The notes: generated by a model from the sequence alone, not told the origin. 16,436 nucleotides of DNA from Bacteroidales bacterium (GCA_024695285.1 JAILIM010000055.1:1-16436), one strand, 5' to 3'. Shown: positions 1 to 8,995, numbered from the stretch's first letter. Translations and numbers: made by a program.

Positions 1-545
1 AGCTCTACAACGCCACGGCGCGCCGGATCACGGGCATCAAGCTCCACGACATGAACTGCGGGCTGAAGGCCTACCGCAAGGAGGTCGTCAAGAGCATCGA
101 AGTCTACGGGGAGATGCACCGCTACATCCCGTATCTCGCCAAGAATGCGGGCTATACCCGCATCGCGGAGAAGCCGGTCCACCACGAAAAGCGCAAGTAC
201 GGCAAGAGCAAGTTCGGCATGGAGCGCTTCGTCAACGGCTTCCTGGACCTCCAGAGCCTGTGGTTCCTCTCCACTTTCGGCAAGAAGCCCATGCATTTCT
301 TCGGCTACAGCGGCCTGTTCATGTTCCTGGTGGGCTTCGTGATGACCGTATGGATCATCGTCGAGAAGCTCGTCAACCAGGCCCACGGGCTGAAATACCG
401 CGCCGTGACCGACCAGCCTCTGTTCTACCTGGCGCTGCTGGCCGTGGTGCTCGGCGTGATGCTGTTCCTCGCCGGCCTGCTCGGCGAAATGATTGCCCGC
501 TCCGCCCCCGAACGCAACACCTACAACATACAGGAAGAAATATGA
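1..545 (+). CDS. Family 2 glycosyltransferase (DPM1/GtrB-like), C-terminal part, 5' truncated by window
   Basis: The reading frame is already open at base 3, so the gene starts before the window; 180 codons are visible. The segment TGIKLHDMNCGLKAYRKEV followed by GEMHRYIP is typical of the membrane-attached GT2 enzymes related to dolichyl-phosphate mannosyltransferase and GtrB, which load a sugar from a nucleotide donor onto a polyprenyl phosphate at the inner membrane. Two hydrophobic segments follow (about bases 297-370, with FFGYSGLFMFLVGFVMTVW, and bases 418-495, with LALLAVVLGVMLFLAGLLG), consistent with a two-helix C-terminal anchor. The catalytic N-terminal half (DxD region) lies outside the window, so donor and acceptor cannot be judged. 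An internal ATG at 51 lies inside the conserved motif and is not the true start. The stop TGA (543-545) overlaps the rpiB start as ATGA, suggesting translational coupling. Confidence 0.88.
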   Translation, partial: LYNATARRITGIKLHDMNCGLKAYRKEVVKSIEVYGEMHRYIPYLAKNAGYTRIAEKPVHHEKRKYGKSKFGMERFVNGFLDLQSLWFLSTFGKKPMHFFGYSGLFMFLVGFVMTVWIIVEKLVNQAHGLKYRAVTDQPLFYLALLAVVLGVMLFLAGLLGEMIARSAPERNTYNIQEEI

Positions 546-973
546 AAATCGGAATCTGCAACGACCACGCCGGCGTGGAATACAAGTTCAAGCTCATCAA
601 GTACCTGAAAGGCAAGGGCTTCGAAGTCGTCAATTTCGGCACTGACACCACTGAATCCTGCGATTACGCCGACTTCGCCCACCCGCTGGCAAGCGCCGTG
701 GAGAGCGGAGCCGTGGATAAGGGCATAGCCATCTGCGGCACCGGCAACGGCATGGCCATCACCCTCAACAAGCACCAGGGCATTCGCGCCGGCCTCGCCT
801 GGAACACGGCGATTGCCAGGCTGGTGAAGGGGCACAACAACGCCAACGTGCTGGTGATGCCTGCCCGCTTCGCTTCCTACCGGATGGTCGTGTCCATGGT
901 CCGCGAGTGGCTGGGCACGCAGTTCGAAGGCGGCCGTCACGCCCGCCGCATCGAAAAGATTCCTATTAAATAA
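542..973 (+). CDS. rpiB: Ribose-5-phosphate isomerase B (RpiB/LacAB family)
   Basis: This 143-residue protein should interconvert ribose 5-phosphate and ribulose 5-phosphate in the cytosolic pentose phosphate pathway. It matches RpiB along its length. The N-terminal phosphate-site segment NDHAG has D8 and H9. The active-site segment ICGTGNGMAI has the catalytic base Cys at residue 65. NKHQGIRA follows, then KGHNNANVL with H98, and the C-terminal signature LGTQFEGGRHARR. The size fits the family (about 140-150 residues). The ATG at 542 is chosen because the protein begins directly with the family's first strand (MKIGICNDHAG). The frame is open far upstream, but that extension is an Arg/Pro-rich shadow of the glycosyltransferase gene. 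The gene overlaps its upstream neighbour by 4 bases and truB by 1 base (TAATG), so the three are very likely co-transcribed. Related allose-6-phosphate isomerases share the fold. Confidence 0.95.
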   Translation: MKIGICNDHAGVEYKFKLIKYLKGKGFEVVNFGTDTTESCDYADFAHPLASAVESGAVDKGIAICGTGNGMAITLNKHQGIRAGLAWNTAIARLVKGHNNANVLVMPARFASYRMVVSMVREWLGTQFEGGRHARRIEKIPIK

Positions 974-1785
974 TGTTCTCACGCGACATCGCCGACTATC
1001 CCGACGGAATAGTGCTGCCGGTGGACAAGCCGTACCGCTGGACTTCGGCCGACGTGATCCGCAAGATCAAATGGGCCGCCTGCAGGCACTTCGGCAAGAA
1101 GAACCTGAAAGTCGGGCACGCCGGCACGCTCGACCCCCTCGCCACCGGCATACTGCTGGTGTGCATCGGACCGGCCACCCGCCGCGCCGAAGAACTGCAA
1201 GCCTCTCCAAAACAATACCTTGCAGGAGTATGCTTCGGCGCCACCACCCCGTCCTACGACCTTGAAAAAGAGATTGACCGCGTGTGCCCGCTTGACGGCG
1301 TCACGGAGGAGCGCATCAAAGCCATACTCCCCTCTTTCATCGGTGAGCAGGAACAGGTCGCTCCCCTGTTCAGCGCCAAGTCCGTCGACGGCGTGCGCGC
1401 CTACGAGACTGCCCGCAGACTTCTTAAAGAAGCGCACGCCAGGGGCGAGGCCTTCGACCCGGGGGACATTCTTCAGTCTTCACGGATAAACATCTACGAT
1501 CTTCAGCTGGTCAGCTTCAGCGACCGTTTTGACGCCCCCGAGCCCATCGCCGCCACGGCGGGGCGCGGCCGCATCAACCTCGCCGACGTCCGCGGCTACG
1601 ACCTCAAAGAGGCCATCATCCGCGTGGACTGCTCGAAGGGCACCTACATCCGCGCCCTCGCCCGCGACCTTGGCGAAGCCCTTGGCAGCGAAGCCTTCCT
1701 GGGCTCCCTGCGCCGCACCCGCAACGGCGGATTCGACATAACCGAAGCCCTCACTCTAGACCGGGTGCTTGACCTTCTGGGATAA
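973..1785 (+). CDS. truB: tRNA pseudouridine(55) synthase TruB
   Basis: TruB converts U55 of the tRNA T-loop to pseudouridine. The diagnostic motif GHAGTLDPLATGILL is at residues 48-62, with the catalytic Asp at residue 54. PVDKPYRWTSADV near the N terminus, PLFSAKSVDGVRAYE in the middle and VDCSKGTYIRALARDLG near the C terminus are further family blocks. At 270 residues it is longer than the Bacteroidetes TruB sequences I can recall (about 230-240 residues). The excess lies between the KSVDG block and the CSKGTYIRALARD block, around residues 155-210, in a linker with APEPIAATAGRGRINLADV. There is no obvious C-terminal PUA domain. The start ATG shares its A with the rpiB stop (TAATG). The gene meets the MPE1 operon tail-to-tail. 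Confidence 0.95.
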   Translation: MFSRDIADYPDGIVLPVDKPYRWTSADVIRKIKWAACRHFGKKNLKVGHAGTLDPLATGILLVCIGPATRRAEELQASPKQYLAGVCFGATTPSYDLEKEIDRVCPLDGVTEERIKAILPSFIGEQEQVAPLFSAKSVDGVRAYETARRLLKEAHARGEAFDPGDILQSSRINIYDLQLVSFSDRFDAPEPIAATAGRGRINLADVRGYDLKEAIIRVDCSKGTYIRALARDLGEALGSEAFLGSLRRTRNGGFDITEALTLDRVLDLLG

Positions 1786-1819
1786 AAAAAGAGGGCGCAA
1801 GCCACAAGGCCGCACCCTC
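1784..1819 (-). terminator. Intrinsic terminator of the SusCD-MPE1 operon
   Basis: Read on the minus strand, GAGGGTGC (1819-1812) pairs with GCGCCCTC (1798-1791), allowing one G-U pair. A small inner stem GCC/GGC lies in the loop, and the hairpin is followed at once by seven Ts (complement of 1784-1790). This is a textbook Rho-independent terminator for the minus-strand operon. On the plus strand the same hairpin has a C-A mismatch and no clean T-tract, so it would stop truB transcription only weakly. The T-tract starts within the truB stop codon. Confidence 0.85.
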
Positions 1820-1840
1820 CTTAATCAATAGATTCAGAAC

Positions 1841-3628
1841 CTAGTTGCTGGCAAAACCGACATAGTCGGTGGTGAAGGCATTGCAGCGGTAGACATTGGT
1901 TTCCTTACTGGAAGGGATAGTCTGCGTAGCAACAACTTCCCAGTTCGATTCCGAACCGGGATTGCCGGAGGAAGGAACGAAATACCAGTAATGACTTGCC
2001 GTTTTAGTCGTGTAGGTGTCTGAATTCCTGTTGATTTCGTTGAAGAAGAACGATGCCGCGCACACGTCGCAGCTTCCTCCGTCTCCAAGCCTCTTGAAAT
2101 CACCCACCTTGGCACCGTTCTGGTACAGCTCAACCTTCCAGTTGGCAGCATCGTCGTTCCATATCGCAGCCACGAAGGCATTCTTGAAGACCTGGTTGCC
2201 CTGGGCAAATATGTTGGCGGAACCACCAACATTAAGTGCTCCGGCACCGCCGTTGGATATAGTGGTCCAAGAGTAGCGGTAGCCCTTGGTGCCGGTGTAT
2301 ATCTGGTTTCCGTCGTACACCCTCATCTGGTAACTGAAGTCATCTTTCGTGCTCTTTGCTATCCAGTTTGTAATGGTGCCGTTCTTACCGTCGCACTCAT
2401 ATAGGTAATAGCCGTTGGGCTGCCCGTTGGAGTTGAGGTTGCTGCACCACCATGCGCCACAGGCTGCCCCATGCACGTGCTCGTAGATGGGCATACCGCT
2501 CTTGGTCCTGTAGGAATTGTGCAGATAGTTCTGCCCATAATGAGTGTGACCAATCATTATGTGAGCCTCCTTGAAGGCCTTGAGGGCATTCAGGAATTCC
2601 GTGTAATATCCGCCGGATTTGTTCACATTGCTGCCTCCGGAGGTCGAACCGCCACGGAAAGGAATGTGGCAGCAAAGTAAAACACACTTCTTGTCCTTGT
2701 CGGGAACGAGTTCCAGATCCGCCTGGAGCCACTTCCACTGGTATGTGGTGAAACCGCCGTCGTATTTCCATGTGGCCTTATTGGGGCTGCTGTTGGAGGC
2801 AGTATTGGTACACAGCACATCGTCCATAACTATAATATGGAAGTTACCCCGGTTGAACGAGTAGTCCGTAGGACCGAAGGTCTCGAAGAACGAGGCCGTG
2901 GCATCAAAGTCGGTGTTGGTCTGGGAATTATGGTCGTGGTTACCAATTGTTTGGAAGTACGGAAGATACCTGTTGCCAACCTTAACGTTGGACATGGAAT
3001 TCTTCATCCCGGCCCAAGTATTCGTACTGTCGAAGGTTATGTCTCCGAGAGTAATGGCATAGGGATTGGGATACTTGGACTCGAACTGTGTGAGAGTGCT
3101 CTGCATGTTGGGTATTGTCTCATTACAGTACCTCTGAACCTGCGAGTCATTCTGGCACTGAGGGTCACCAATCATCACAAGGGTAAACTTATCCTCAGGA
3201 GCCTTAAGCGGGGTGAGGGTAAAATCGTAACGGTTCTGCTGGTCCCTCACGATCGATCCTGGCGAGAAGAAGGCAGGAAGATGGGTAGAAGGATCCAGTG
3301 GAATCTCATACTCGGATGGAACACTCAGGTAAGCCTTTCTGGCATAACGGCTGCCCACTATCTGGTAAACGCCATTGGCATCTGTCACAACGTAGCTGTA
3401 GCCGTCGGTCACAGGCACGCCGGCAATAGGATTGCCGGAGGCATCCTTGACTATGCCTATCATGTTCGCGTCCTCGCTGATGGCCGAGCCGTTAAGTTCG
3501 GTCAGGCGCTCGCCCTGCCCCTTGCCGCCTCCCTTATTGGGATCGGAAGGGTCAACCTTGTCGCAAGCAGCCCCCGCGAGGAGGGCTGCCGCAAACAGTA
3601 GTGAAGTTAATCTAACAATACTTTTCAT
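1841..3628 (-). CDS. Calcineurin-like metallophosphoesterase lipoprotein (MPE1)
   Basis: A 595-residue lipoprotein with a lipobox ending AGAAC (Cys22), so it is probably anchored in the outer membrane. A linker precedes a small beta-rich domain (about residues 52-125, with GIVKDASGNPIAGVPVTDG and DANGVYQ) resembling carboxypeptidase-regulatory/MetallophosN domains. The catalytic domain (about 148-370) carries the calcineurin-type metal sites: IGDPQ (D155, Q157), LGDITFD (D196), GNHDH (N230), CCHIPFRGG (H321) and GHTHY (H361, H363). The first motif is D-x-Q, not the commoner D-x-H. The remaining part (about 390-595) fits the MetallophosC-type domain seen in Bacteroidales homologues. Such enzymes hydrolyse phosphomono- or diesters using two metal ions; the substrate here is unknown. 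It starts 6 bases after susD and is the last gene of the operon. A paralogue, MPE2, lies at 12151-14265. Confidence 0.9.
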   Translation of the reverse strand: MKSIVRLTSLLFAAALLAGAACDKVDPSDPNKGGGKGQGERLTELNGSAISEDANMIGIVKDASGNPIAGVPVTDGYSYVVTDANGVYQIVGSRYARKAYLSVPSEYEIPLDPSTHLPAFFSPGSIVRDQQNRYDFTLTPLKAPEDKFTLVMIGDPQCQNDSQVQRYCNETIPNMQSTLTQFESKYPNPYAITLGDITFDSTNTWAGMKNSMSNVKVGNRYLPYFQTIGNHDHNSQTNTDFDATASFFETFGPTDYSFNRGNFHIIVMDDVLCTNTASNSSPNKATWKYDGGFTTYQWKWLQADLELVPDKDKKCVLLCCHIPFRGGSTSGGSNVNKSGGYYTEFLNALKAFKEAHIMIGHTHYGQNYLHNSYRTKSGMPIYEHVHGAACGAWWCSNLNSNGQPNGYYLYECDGKNGTITNWIAKSTKDDFSYQMRVYDGNQIYTGTKGYRYSWTTISNGGAGALNVGGSANIFAQGNQVFKNAFVAAIWNDDAANWKVELYQNGAKVGDFKRLGDGGSCDVCAASFFFNEINRNSDTYTTKTASHYWYFVPSSGNPGSESNWEVVATQTIPSSKETNVYRCNAFTTDYVGFASN

Positions 3629-3634
3629 CTTGAA

Positions 3635-5587
3635 TTATTCCCAACCCACGTTCTGTTTGATGTTGGGGTTAAGGAGAAGCACAGAACTATTGTTAATTGG
3701 ATAGAGGTACTTCTTAGCTGCAAACTCAAGGGCATAGTGGAAGATGAGGTAGCCATGGTCCTTCTCGGACAGAGAGAAACTCTGGTCGGCACCGCTGTTG
3801 GCGATACCGAAGGAGGTCTCGGAGGCCTTGGACCCGAAGGTTACCTTGCCATGGATGAGGTTATAGCCACCCTTGCCGTCTGTTGCGGGAACATACTCTC
3901 CGGTTACAGGATCCAGATTATAGTCGCCAGTGCCGTCAGGGCTGACAGCAAACACAGGGTTAAATAGGAAACCGTTCTTGAAGTCTTCCTTGGTTACCCA
4001 GATACCGCGGTTGCCACGACCGTTGGTGTTCTTCTCGGTGACTAGACTCAGGCAGTGCCAACGGTGCAGGTCATCGCCGCGTAAGCCCTCGTAACCAAGC
4101 TCCGTCACTCTCTCTCGGCGGATCTCAAGAAGGTCTGCGGTAAGATGGGCCTTTAGTTCGTTGGCACGATTGCCCTGAAGGCCCTGCTCCTCGAAGTCAT
4201 AAGGAGTTGCGTAGTAGTTATAGAGCATGGGATCCACGGCTGCGGGACGGCCAGTATAAGTGAGGCCTGCCCTCTGACGTATCTTACCCACGGACTCGGC
4301 CCACACGGCATCGTCCATCTGGCCAAGCTCAGCCTTTGCCTCAGCATAGTTGAGAAGCACCTCGGCAAGGCGGAAGATAGGAATGGAATTGCCGCACTTC
4401 GCTACCTGGAACTGCTTCTCTTCCTCGATGTTCCATTTAGTGAGGTTGTAGCCAGAGTAGGTCAGGTGGCAAGGCATCCACTTGAGATAAGTCTCACCGG
4501 AAAGTGACTGATAGGTAAGGCCGATGTGGTTGACATTGTTGTTGAGGCGAGGGTCACGACCATTGTCGGCAGCCAATTCTTCATACAGGGGAATCTTGTC
4601 ATCGGTGATAGGGGTTCCGTCTATCTTAAGGAAGTGGTTGACATACTCCTTGGTAGGGCTAGGACCGCCCACTGTTGAGCCGCGGAAGTCGGAGGTCAGG
4701 GAGTGAGTGCGGGTGGTCTCATCGTTGGTGGAATACTCCGCTACCCAAATCATCTCAGGGTTGCTGAGCAAATTCTCAGAAGTGAAGTTGTCGTGGTAGC
4801 TGGGATTCAGCGAGAACTTTCCGGAATCCATGATCACCTTGCTGGCATCAACAGCGATCTTCAGAAGATCGTCTGCAGTCTCGTACTTGTTGTTCCACGG
4901 CTGGTTTGTGGAAAGGTTCACGTCGAAATACTTCCTGTAGGTACCCTCGTACAGGGCCAGCCTGGAAAGTGCAGCTGCTGCAATCCACTTGTTGATAACG
5001 TTTTTGTAGGTATCGTCTCCAAGACAGTTGTCAACAGCAAACTGCAGGTCTTCAATACACTTGTGAACGACGAATTCGCGGTCATCACGGGCTGCATACA
5101 GAAGGGTAGAGTCCTTAGGGTCAACCAGGGTCTCCTGCCAGGGAATGTCGCCATACGCCTGGACCTTGCCCCAGTGGAAATAAGCCCTCCAGAAGCGGCC
5201 TACACCCATATAGTGGTTGTAAATCTCTTCGGAGACATTGCCCTTTGCACGGGTCATGTTGTTGATGAGCACATTGGCACGGCGGACATTGGTGTAGGAC
5301 CAGGCGCCACGGTCGTTGGGCTGGTAGATGTCGCCGGGATACCAGAACTTGGAAGCATCGCGCTTTGCGGTAAGGTCGGACGCGATATCGGAGCCGCTGG
5401 CAATGTCGTCTGCAGTAGGCTGATAGGTCTGAATCATGCCCATGGCGAAGAGCCTTAACTCCTGCTCATTCTTAAGGAAAGTGTCAGCAGAAACCTCATC
5501 GAGAGGCGAAACGGTAAGGAACTTTTCGCAGGAAGCGAGGCTCAGCACCGCTGCAACACTCATTATTGCAAATAATATCTTTTTCAT
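3635..5587 (-). CDS. SusD/RagB-family outer-membrane substrate-binding lipoprotein
   Basis: A 650-residue lipoprotein (lipobox LASC, Cys20, then EKFLTVSP). It is expected on the cell surface as the lid of the SusC barrel next to it. Family features include the SusD-like N-terminal segment (ANVLINNMTRAKG, then RFWRAYFHWGKVQAYGDIPW at about 131-150), the helical repeat block FRLAEVLLNYAEAKAELG (about 405-422), and IRQRAGL (about 436-442). The C-terminal block with DLLEIRRERVTELGYEGLRGDDL is typical of the SusD/RagB domain. The length is slightly above the usual 500-600 residues. It begins 12 bases after susC and is followed 6 bases later by MPE1. SusD proteins usually set substrate specificity, but the residues contacting ligand cannot be read from sequence alone, so no substrate is assigned. 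Confidence 0.95.
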   Translation of the reverse strand: MKKILFAIMSVAAVLSLASCEKFLTVSPLDEVSADTFLKNEQELRLFAMGMIQTYQPTADDIASGSDIASDLTAKRDASKFWYPGDIYQPNDRGAWSYTNVRRANVLINNMTRAKGNVSEEIYNHYMGVGRFWRAYFHWGKVQAYGDIPWQETLVDPKDSTLLYAARDDREFVVHKCIEDLQFAVDNCLGDDTYKNVINKWIAAAALSRLALYEGTYRKYFDVNLSTNQPWNNKYETADDLLKIAVDASKVIMDSGKFSLNPSYHDNFTSENLLSNPEMIWVAEYSTNDETTRTHSLTSDFRGSTVGGPSPTKEYVNHFLKIDGTPITDDKIPLYEELAADNGRDPRLNNNVNHIGLTYQSLSGETYLKWMPCHLTYSGYNLTKWNIEEEKQFQVAKCGNSIPIFRLAEVLLNYAEAKAELGQMDDAVWAESVGKIRQRAGLTYTGRPAAVDPMLYNYYATPYDFEEQGLQGNRANELKAHLTADLLEIRRERVTELGYEGLRGDDLHRWHCLSLVTEKNTNGRGNRGIWVTKEDFKNGFLFNPVFAVSPDGTGDYNLDPVTGEYVPATDGKGGYNLIHGKVTFGSKASETSFGIANSGADQSFSLSEKDHGYLIFHYALEFAAKKYLYPINNSSVLLLNPNIKQNVGWE

Positions 5588-5599
5588 CGCAGTAACTTT

Positions 5600-8500
5600 T
5601 TAGAAAGAGAGGTTGATTCCGAATGTGAAGGTCTTGAGCATAGGATAGCTGTATCCTTCACCCATACCGTTGTAACCCTTGGCGTGGTTGTTGGTATCCT
5701 CATCACCGGCCTCGATGACCTCAGGGTCGATGGTAGAACTGTACTTGTACAGAGGAGTGTAGGTAAAGAGATTCTCTCCGGAGAAGTAAATGTTGAGCTT
5801 CTTGATGTTGACCTTGTCCGTAATCTTCTTGGGGATGGTGTAGTCGATAGTCAGGTTCTGAAGCCTCAGGAATGCCACGCTCTGCAGGTAGTGGTCGTTG
5901 GAGGTGGAAAGAGGACCCACGTTACGGTTGGACACATAACCTCTCTGGGAAGTCCAGTAAGGGTTCTGGTCCATGTTGGTCACGACCCACTTGTCGGAGC
6001 TGGTGTCGATGTCGACCATGTTGCCGATCTGGCTCTTCAGCATGATACCGTAAGGACGGTCGTACATACCGTAGAACATACCGGAACCGGTGGAGAAGTA
6101 CCAGTCTTTCTTGCCAATGCCGCGGAACGAAGCGCTGATGCCGATGTTGTTCCAGTTGGCGCTGAGGACCAGACCGAACTGGTAGCGGGGAGTTTCGTTA
6201 CCTATCCTCTCAAGGTCGCCGTGGTCGTCAAGGGTGGCCTTGCCGTAGTTAATGGTGCCGTCGCCGTTGATATCCACGAACTTAAGGTCACCGGCATATG
6301 CGCGGTAAATGGAGGTACCATTCTGGTGGTGGACGTCGGTAGCCCAGTCGTTGGCTTCGTCATTGGAAGCGAAAATACCGGCAGTGCGGTAACCCCAGAT
6401 CTCTCCTAGTTCCTTGCCTTCCCACCATTTCTTGGGATCTTCACTCGCATAGAAGTTGAAGATATCGCCGGTGGCGTTGTAGAAGCTGGTCACGAAGCAG
6501 CGGTTGTCGAACAGGGTCGCCTTGGCGCTGTAAGCGAAGGGTTTGCCGCCAAGATTGAACTGGTCTTTCCACTGTAACTGCAGTTCCCAGCCGACGTCGC
6601 GGGTGGAACCGTAGTTGCCCTTGGGCGTGGATGCGCCGAGCTGCTGAGGAAGAGTAGGACCGGCAACAAGCATGTCCTTGGTATCCTTGATGTAGGCGTC
6701 ACCAGAGAAGGACAGACGGTTCTTGAAGATGTCGAAGTCCAAACCTACGTCGTAGGTAGTAACAGTTTCCCAGGTAAGGGAATCAGGAACCAGGCTGGTA
6801 GGAGAAATGGTATAGGGAACCTTTGCGCCCTGGATAAGAACGCTGGACTTGCTGATGGCCCATGTGTCCATGAAGGAATAGTCGGAAATGTTTGCATTAC
6901 CGAGGGATCCTGCATTAGCCCTGAGTTTCAGGTTGTTGAGCCATGACTTGGCACCCTTCATCCAAGGCTCTTCGGAAATACGCCAACCAAAGGAAACGGA
7001 GGGGAAGAAGCCCCAGCGCTGCGAAGCAGGGAATCGGGAAGAACCGTCGTAACGGGCTGCAACCTCAAAGATATACCGGCTGAGGAGCGTATAGTTGGCA
7101 CGGCCGAAGAAACCGACCTCAGCACGGTCATAACCGTCGTCATTCACGCTGTACTGATCGATGTCGAAGAGCTCGAAGGAAGGGATCTGTGGATACATGA
7201 CACCCTTTCTCTGCAAGTAGAGACGGCGGTAGTTGGTCTGTGCAAGGTTCCAGCCGAAAGTTACGTCAAGGTCGTGCTTCTCACCCAACTTCGGAGTCCA
7301 GTTGCCCACGACGTTGGCGGCAAGATAGTCGGTGTTGTAGCGCCAGTCGCTCTTGTAGGAACTCGAGTACTCATTGTAGTTCTTGGTTCCGGTAGGGCTG
7401 AGGTAGCCGGTCTGCATAGGGGACAGACGCAGCTGAGTGGAGCGTATGGTCTTGAACGTAACGTCACCGGTAAACTTCAGGACGTCCTTTATGGGAGTGA
7501 GTTCAACGGTGGTTGTGGTGATTGTATCGAACTTGTTGTTCTCCTGATAGGCCTCGTCGTTGTGCCAGGCAGTGTAGCAGGTTGCAGCACCGGCGAAGGT
7601 GTTGGTGCCGTCCTCATTCAGGGGAACCAGCACAGGTTGTGCGCGGATTTCGAACTGACGCTGGATAACGTATGATCCGGAAACGATGGTAGGCTGGTGA
7701 TACTTTCTCTTGAAGATATAAGCATTCTCGGCAATCTTGAGCCAGGGAGTAACCTGAATGGAGCCCTTGGCACGCAAGCTCAGGGAATTGAATTCTTCAT
7801 TGCCGAAATTGTAGATACCGTCCTGAGTGTAGTAACGACCGCTCACGCTGAAGGTGGTCTTCTTGCCGGAGCCGGACACGTTGAAACTGTAGTTCTGGGT
7901 GGAGTTGTAATCCTTATAATAAATGTCGTACCAGTTGGTGCTGCCGTAGTAACGATAGGTACCGTCGGCTTCCTGGCCGTAAGGATTCTGATAATTCTCA
8001 TAGGTAGGATCCTGCCAGCGGCGGCAAAGTTCCTCGTAGTATTCGGGGGAGAAAGTATCGTAGCCGTTAACTGCGGAAGGATATGCACCGTTCAGGCCTC
8101 CCGCCTTCTGGGGGGTACTGGCGGAGAGCTGGGAGAATAGGATGTAGTACTTAGCCCAGGTGGGGCCGTCGGATACTATCTCGTCTTCCCAGATACGGGT
8201 CCTGCGATTGATACCGTAAGAGGCGTTGAAGTTAACGGAAATCTTGTCAGTGGAGGGCTTCTTGGTAGTTACCAGGATAACGCCGAATGCACCACGGGCA
8301 CCGTACACGGCGCAGGATGCAGCATCCTTCAAGACGGATATGGTCTCGATGTCTTCGGGGTTGACGGTGGAAAGGTCACCTTCCACGCCGTCAATCATCA
8401 CCAGACAACTTCCTCCCTGACCCATGGAATAGGTGTTAAACTCTTTACCGGAAGTGGCGGTACGGGATTCGTAGGACTTCTTGTTGTTGCCGCGGATACT

Positions 8501-8995
8501 GATGGCACCCTGGTGGGAAGCCTTACCGTCAACGGTAACGATCTGCAGACCTGCGACCTGGCCCTGGAGGGAACGGGACACCGTAGCGTTGGTCCTGTTC
8601 TCGAGGGCTTCACCGTCAACCGTTTCGACGGCGCCCACGAGCTGGGTCTTTTTCAAAGTACCATAACCCACGACAACCGTTGCGTCCAGCATCTGGGTGT
8701 CGTCGGCCAGTGTGAAGTTGATAACGGAGCGTCCGGATACGGGATCTTCAATAGTTTTGTATCCAATGCTCTGACAAATGAGAACTGCATCGGGGGCCAC
8801 CTGAAGGGTGTATCGGCCGTTGTTGTCGGTGACGGCACCCTTGGATGTACCCTTGACCATGACGGCTGCGCCGATCACGGGAACGTTGCCGGAATCGAGG
8901 ACAACGCCGGATACAGTCATGTTCTGCGCAAACAACGAGGCGGAGAATAACAACCCCACCACGAGTGCAGCGAAACTTGATTTAAATAGTTTCAT
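5600..8995 (-). CDS. SusC/RagA-family TonB-dependent outer-membrane transporter
   Basis: At 1131 residues this is a full-length SusC-type receptor, which imports oligomers across the outer membrane using TonB/ExbBD energy. A Sec signal peptide ends near LFAQ (cleavage about residue 23). A carboxypeptidase-regulatory-like domain follows (about 26-100, with VSGVVLDSGNVPVIGAAVMVKGT). Next comes the DATVVVGYGTLKK segment that links to the plug (about 113-246). The plug holds the SusC signature SLQGQVAGLQI, MIDGVEGD, IETISVLKDAASCAVYGARG and GVILVTTKK. The rest is the beta-barrel, ending in the aromatic C terminus FTFGINLSF expected for BAM-assembled proteins. There is no N-terminal secretin/TonB short domain of the kind that signals to an anti-sigma factor, so FecR-type control is not indicated. 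It is the first gene of a three-gene operon read from a promoter in the 8996-9271 spacer. Confidence 0.96.
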   Translation of the reverse strand: MKLFKSSFAALVVGLLFSASLFAQNMTVSGVVLDSGNVPVIGAAVMVKGTSKGAVTDNNGRYTLQVAPDAVLICQSIGYKTIEDPVSGRSVINFTLADDTQMLDATVVVGYGTLKKTQLVGAVETVDGEALENRTNATVSRSLQGQVAGLQIVTVDGKASHQGAISIRGNNKKSYESRTATSGKEFNTYSMGQGGSCLVMIDGVEGDLSTVNPEDIETISVLKDAASCAVYGARGAFGVILVTTKKPSTDKISVNFNASYGINRRTRIWEDEIVSDGPTWAKYYILFSQLSASTPQKAGGLNGAYPSAVNGYDTFSPEYYEELCRRWQDPTYENYQNPYGQEADGTYRYYGSTNWYDIYYKDYNSTQNYSFNVSGSGKKTTFSVSGRYYTQDGIYNFGNEEFNSLSLRAKGSIQVTPWLKIAENAYIFKRKYHQPTIVSGSYVIQRQFEIRAQPVLVPLNEDGTNTFAGAATCYTAWHNDEAYQENNKFDTITTTTVELTPIKDVLKFTGDVTFKTIRSTQLRLSPMQTGYLSPTGTKNYNEYSSSYKSDWRYNTDYLAANVVGNWTPKLGEKHDLDVTFGWNLAQTNYRRLYLQRKGVMYPQIPSFELFDIDQYSVNDDGYDRAEVGFFGRANYTLLSRYIFEVAARYDGSSRFPASQRWGFFPSVSFGWRISEEPWMKGAKSWLNNLKLRANAGSLGNANISDYSFMDTWAISKSSVLIQGAKVPYTISPTSLVPDSLTWETVTTYDVGLDFDIFKNRLSFSGDAYIKDTKDMLVAGPTLPQQLGASTPKGNYGSTRDVGWELQLQWKDQFNLGGKPFAYSAKATLFDNRCFVTSFYNATGDIFNFYASEDPKKWWEGKELGEIWGYRTAGIFASNDEANDWATDVHHQNGTSIYRAYAGDLKFVDINGDGTINYGKATLDDHGDLERIGNETPRYQFGLVLSANWNNIGISASFRGIGKKDWYFSTGSGMFYGMYDRPYGIMLKSQIGNMVDIDTSSDKWVVTNMDQNPYWTSQRGYVSNRNVGPLSTSNDHYLQSVAFLRLQNLTIDYTIPKKITDKVNIKKLNIYFSGENLFTYTPLYKYSSTIDPEVIEAGDEDTNNHAKGYNGMGEGYSYPMLKTFTFGINLSF

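Noticed and set aside
260..541. Upstream in-frame extension of rpiB
   Set aside because: The extension is an Arg/Pro-rich translation of the glycosyltransferase gene in another frame. RpiB begins naturally at the ATG at 542, which overlaps the upstream stop.
2837..3601. Plus-strand open frames opposite MPE1, SusD (4703-5458) and SusC (5684-6409, 7274-7675, 7697-8140)
   Set aside because: All lie inside well-supported genes on the other strand, have low-complexity Val/Gly/Leu-rich translations and match no family I know.
8752..8759. TAGTTTTG on the plus strand inside susC as an antisense small-RNA promoter
   Set aside because: A degenerate TAnnTTTG match is expected by chance in a long gene, and no following terminator or conserved feature supports it.
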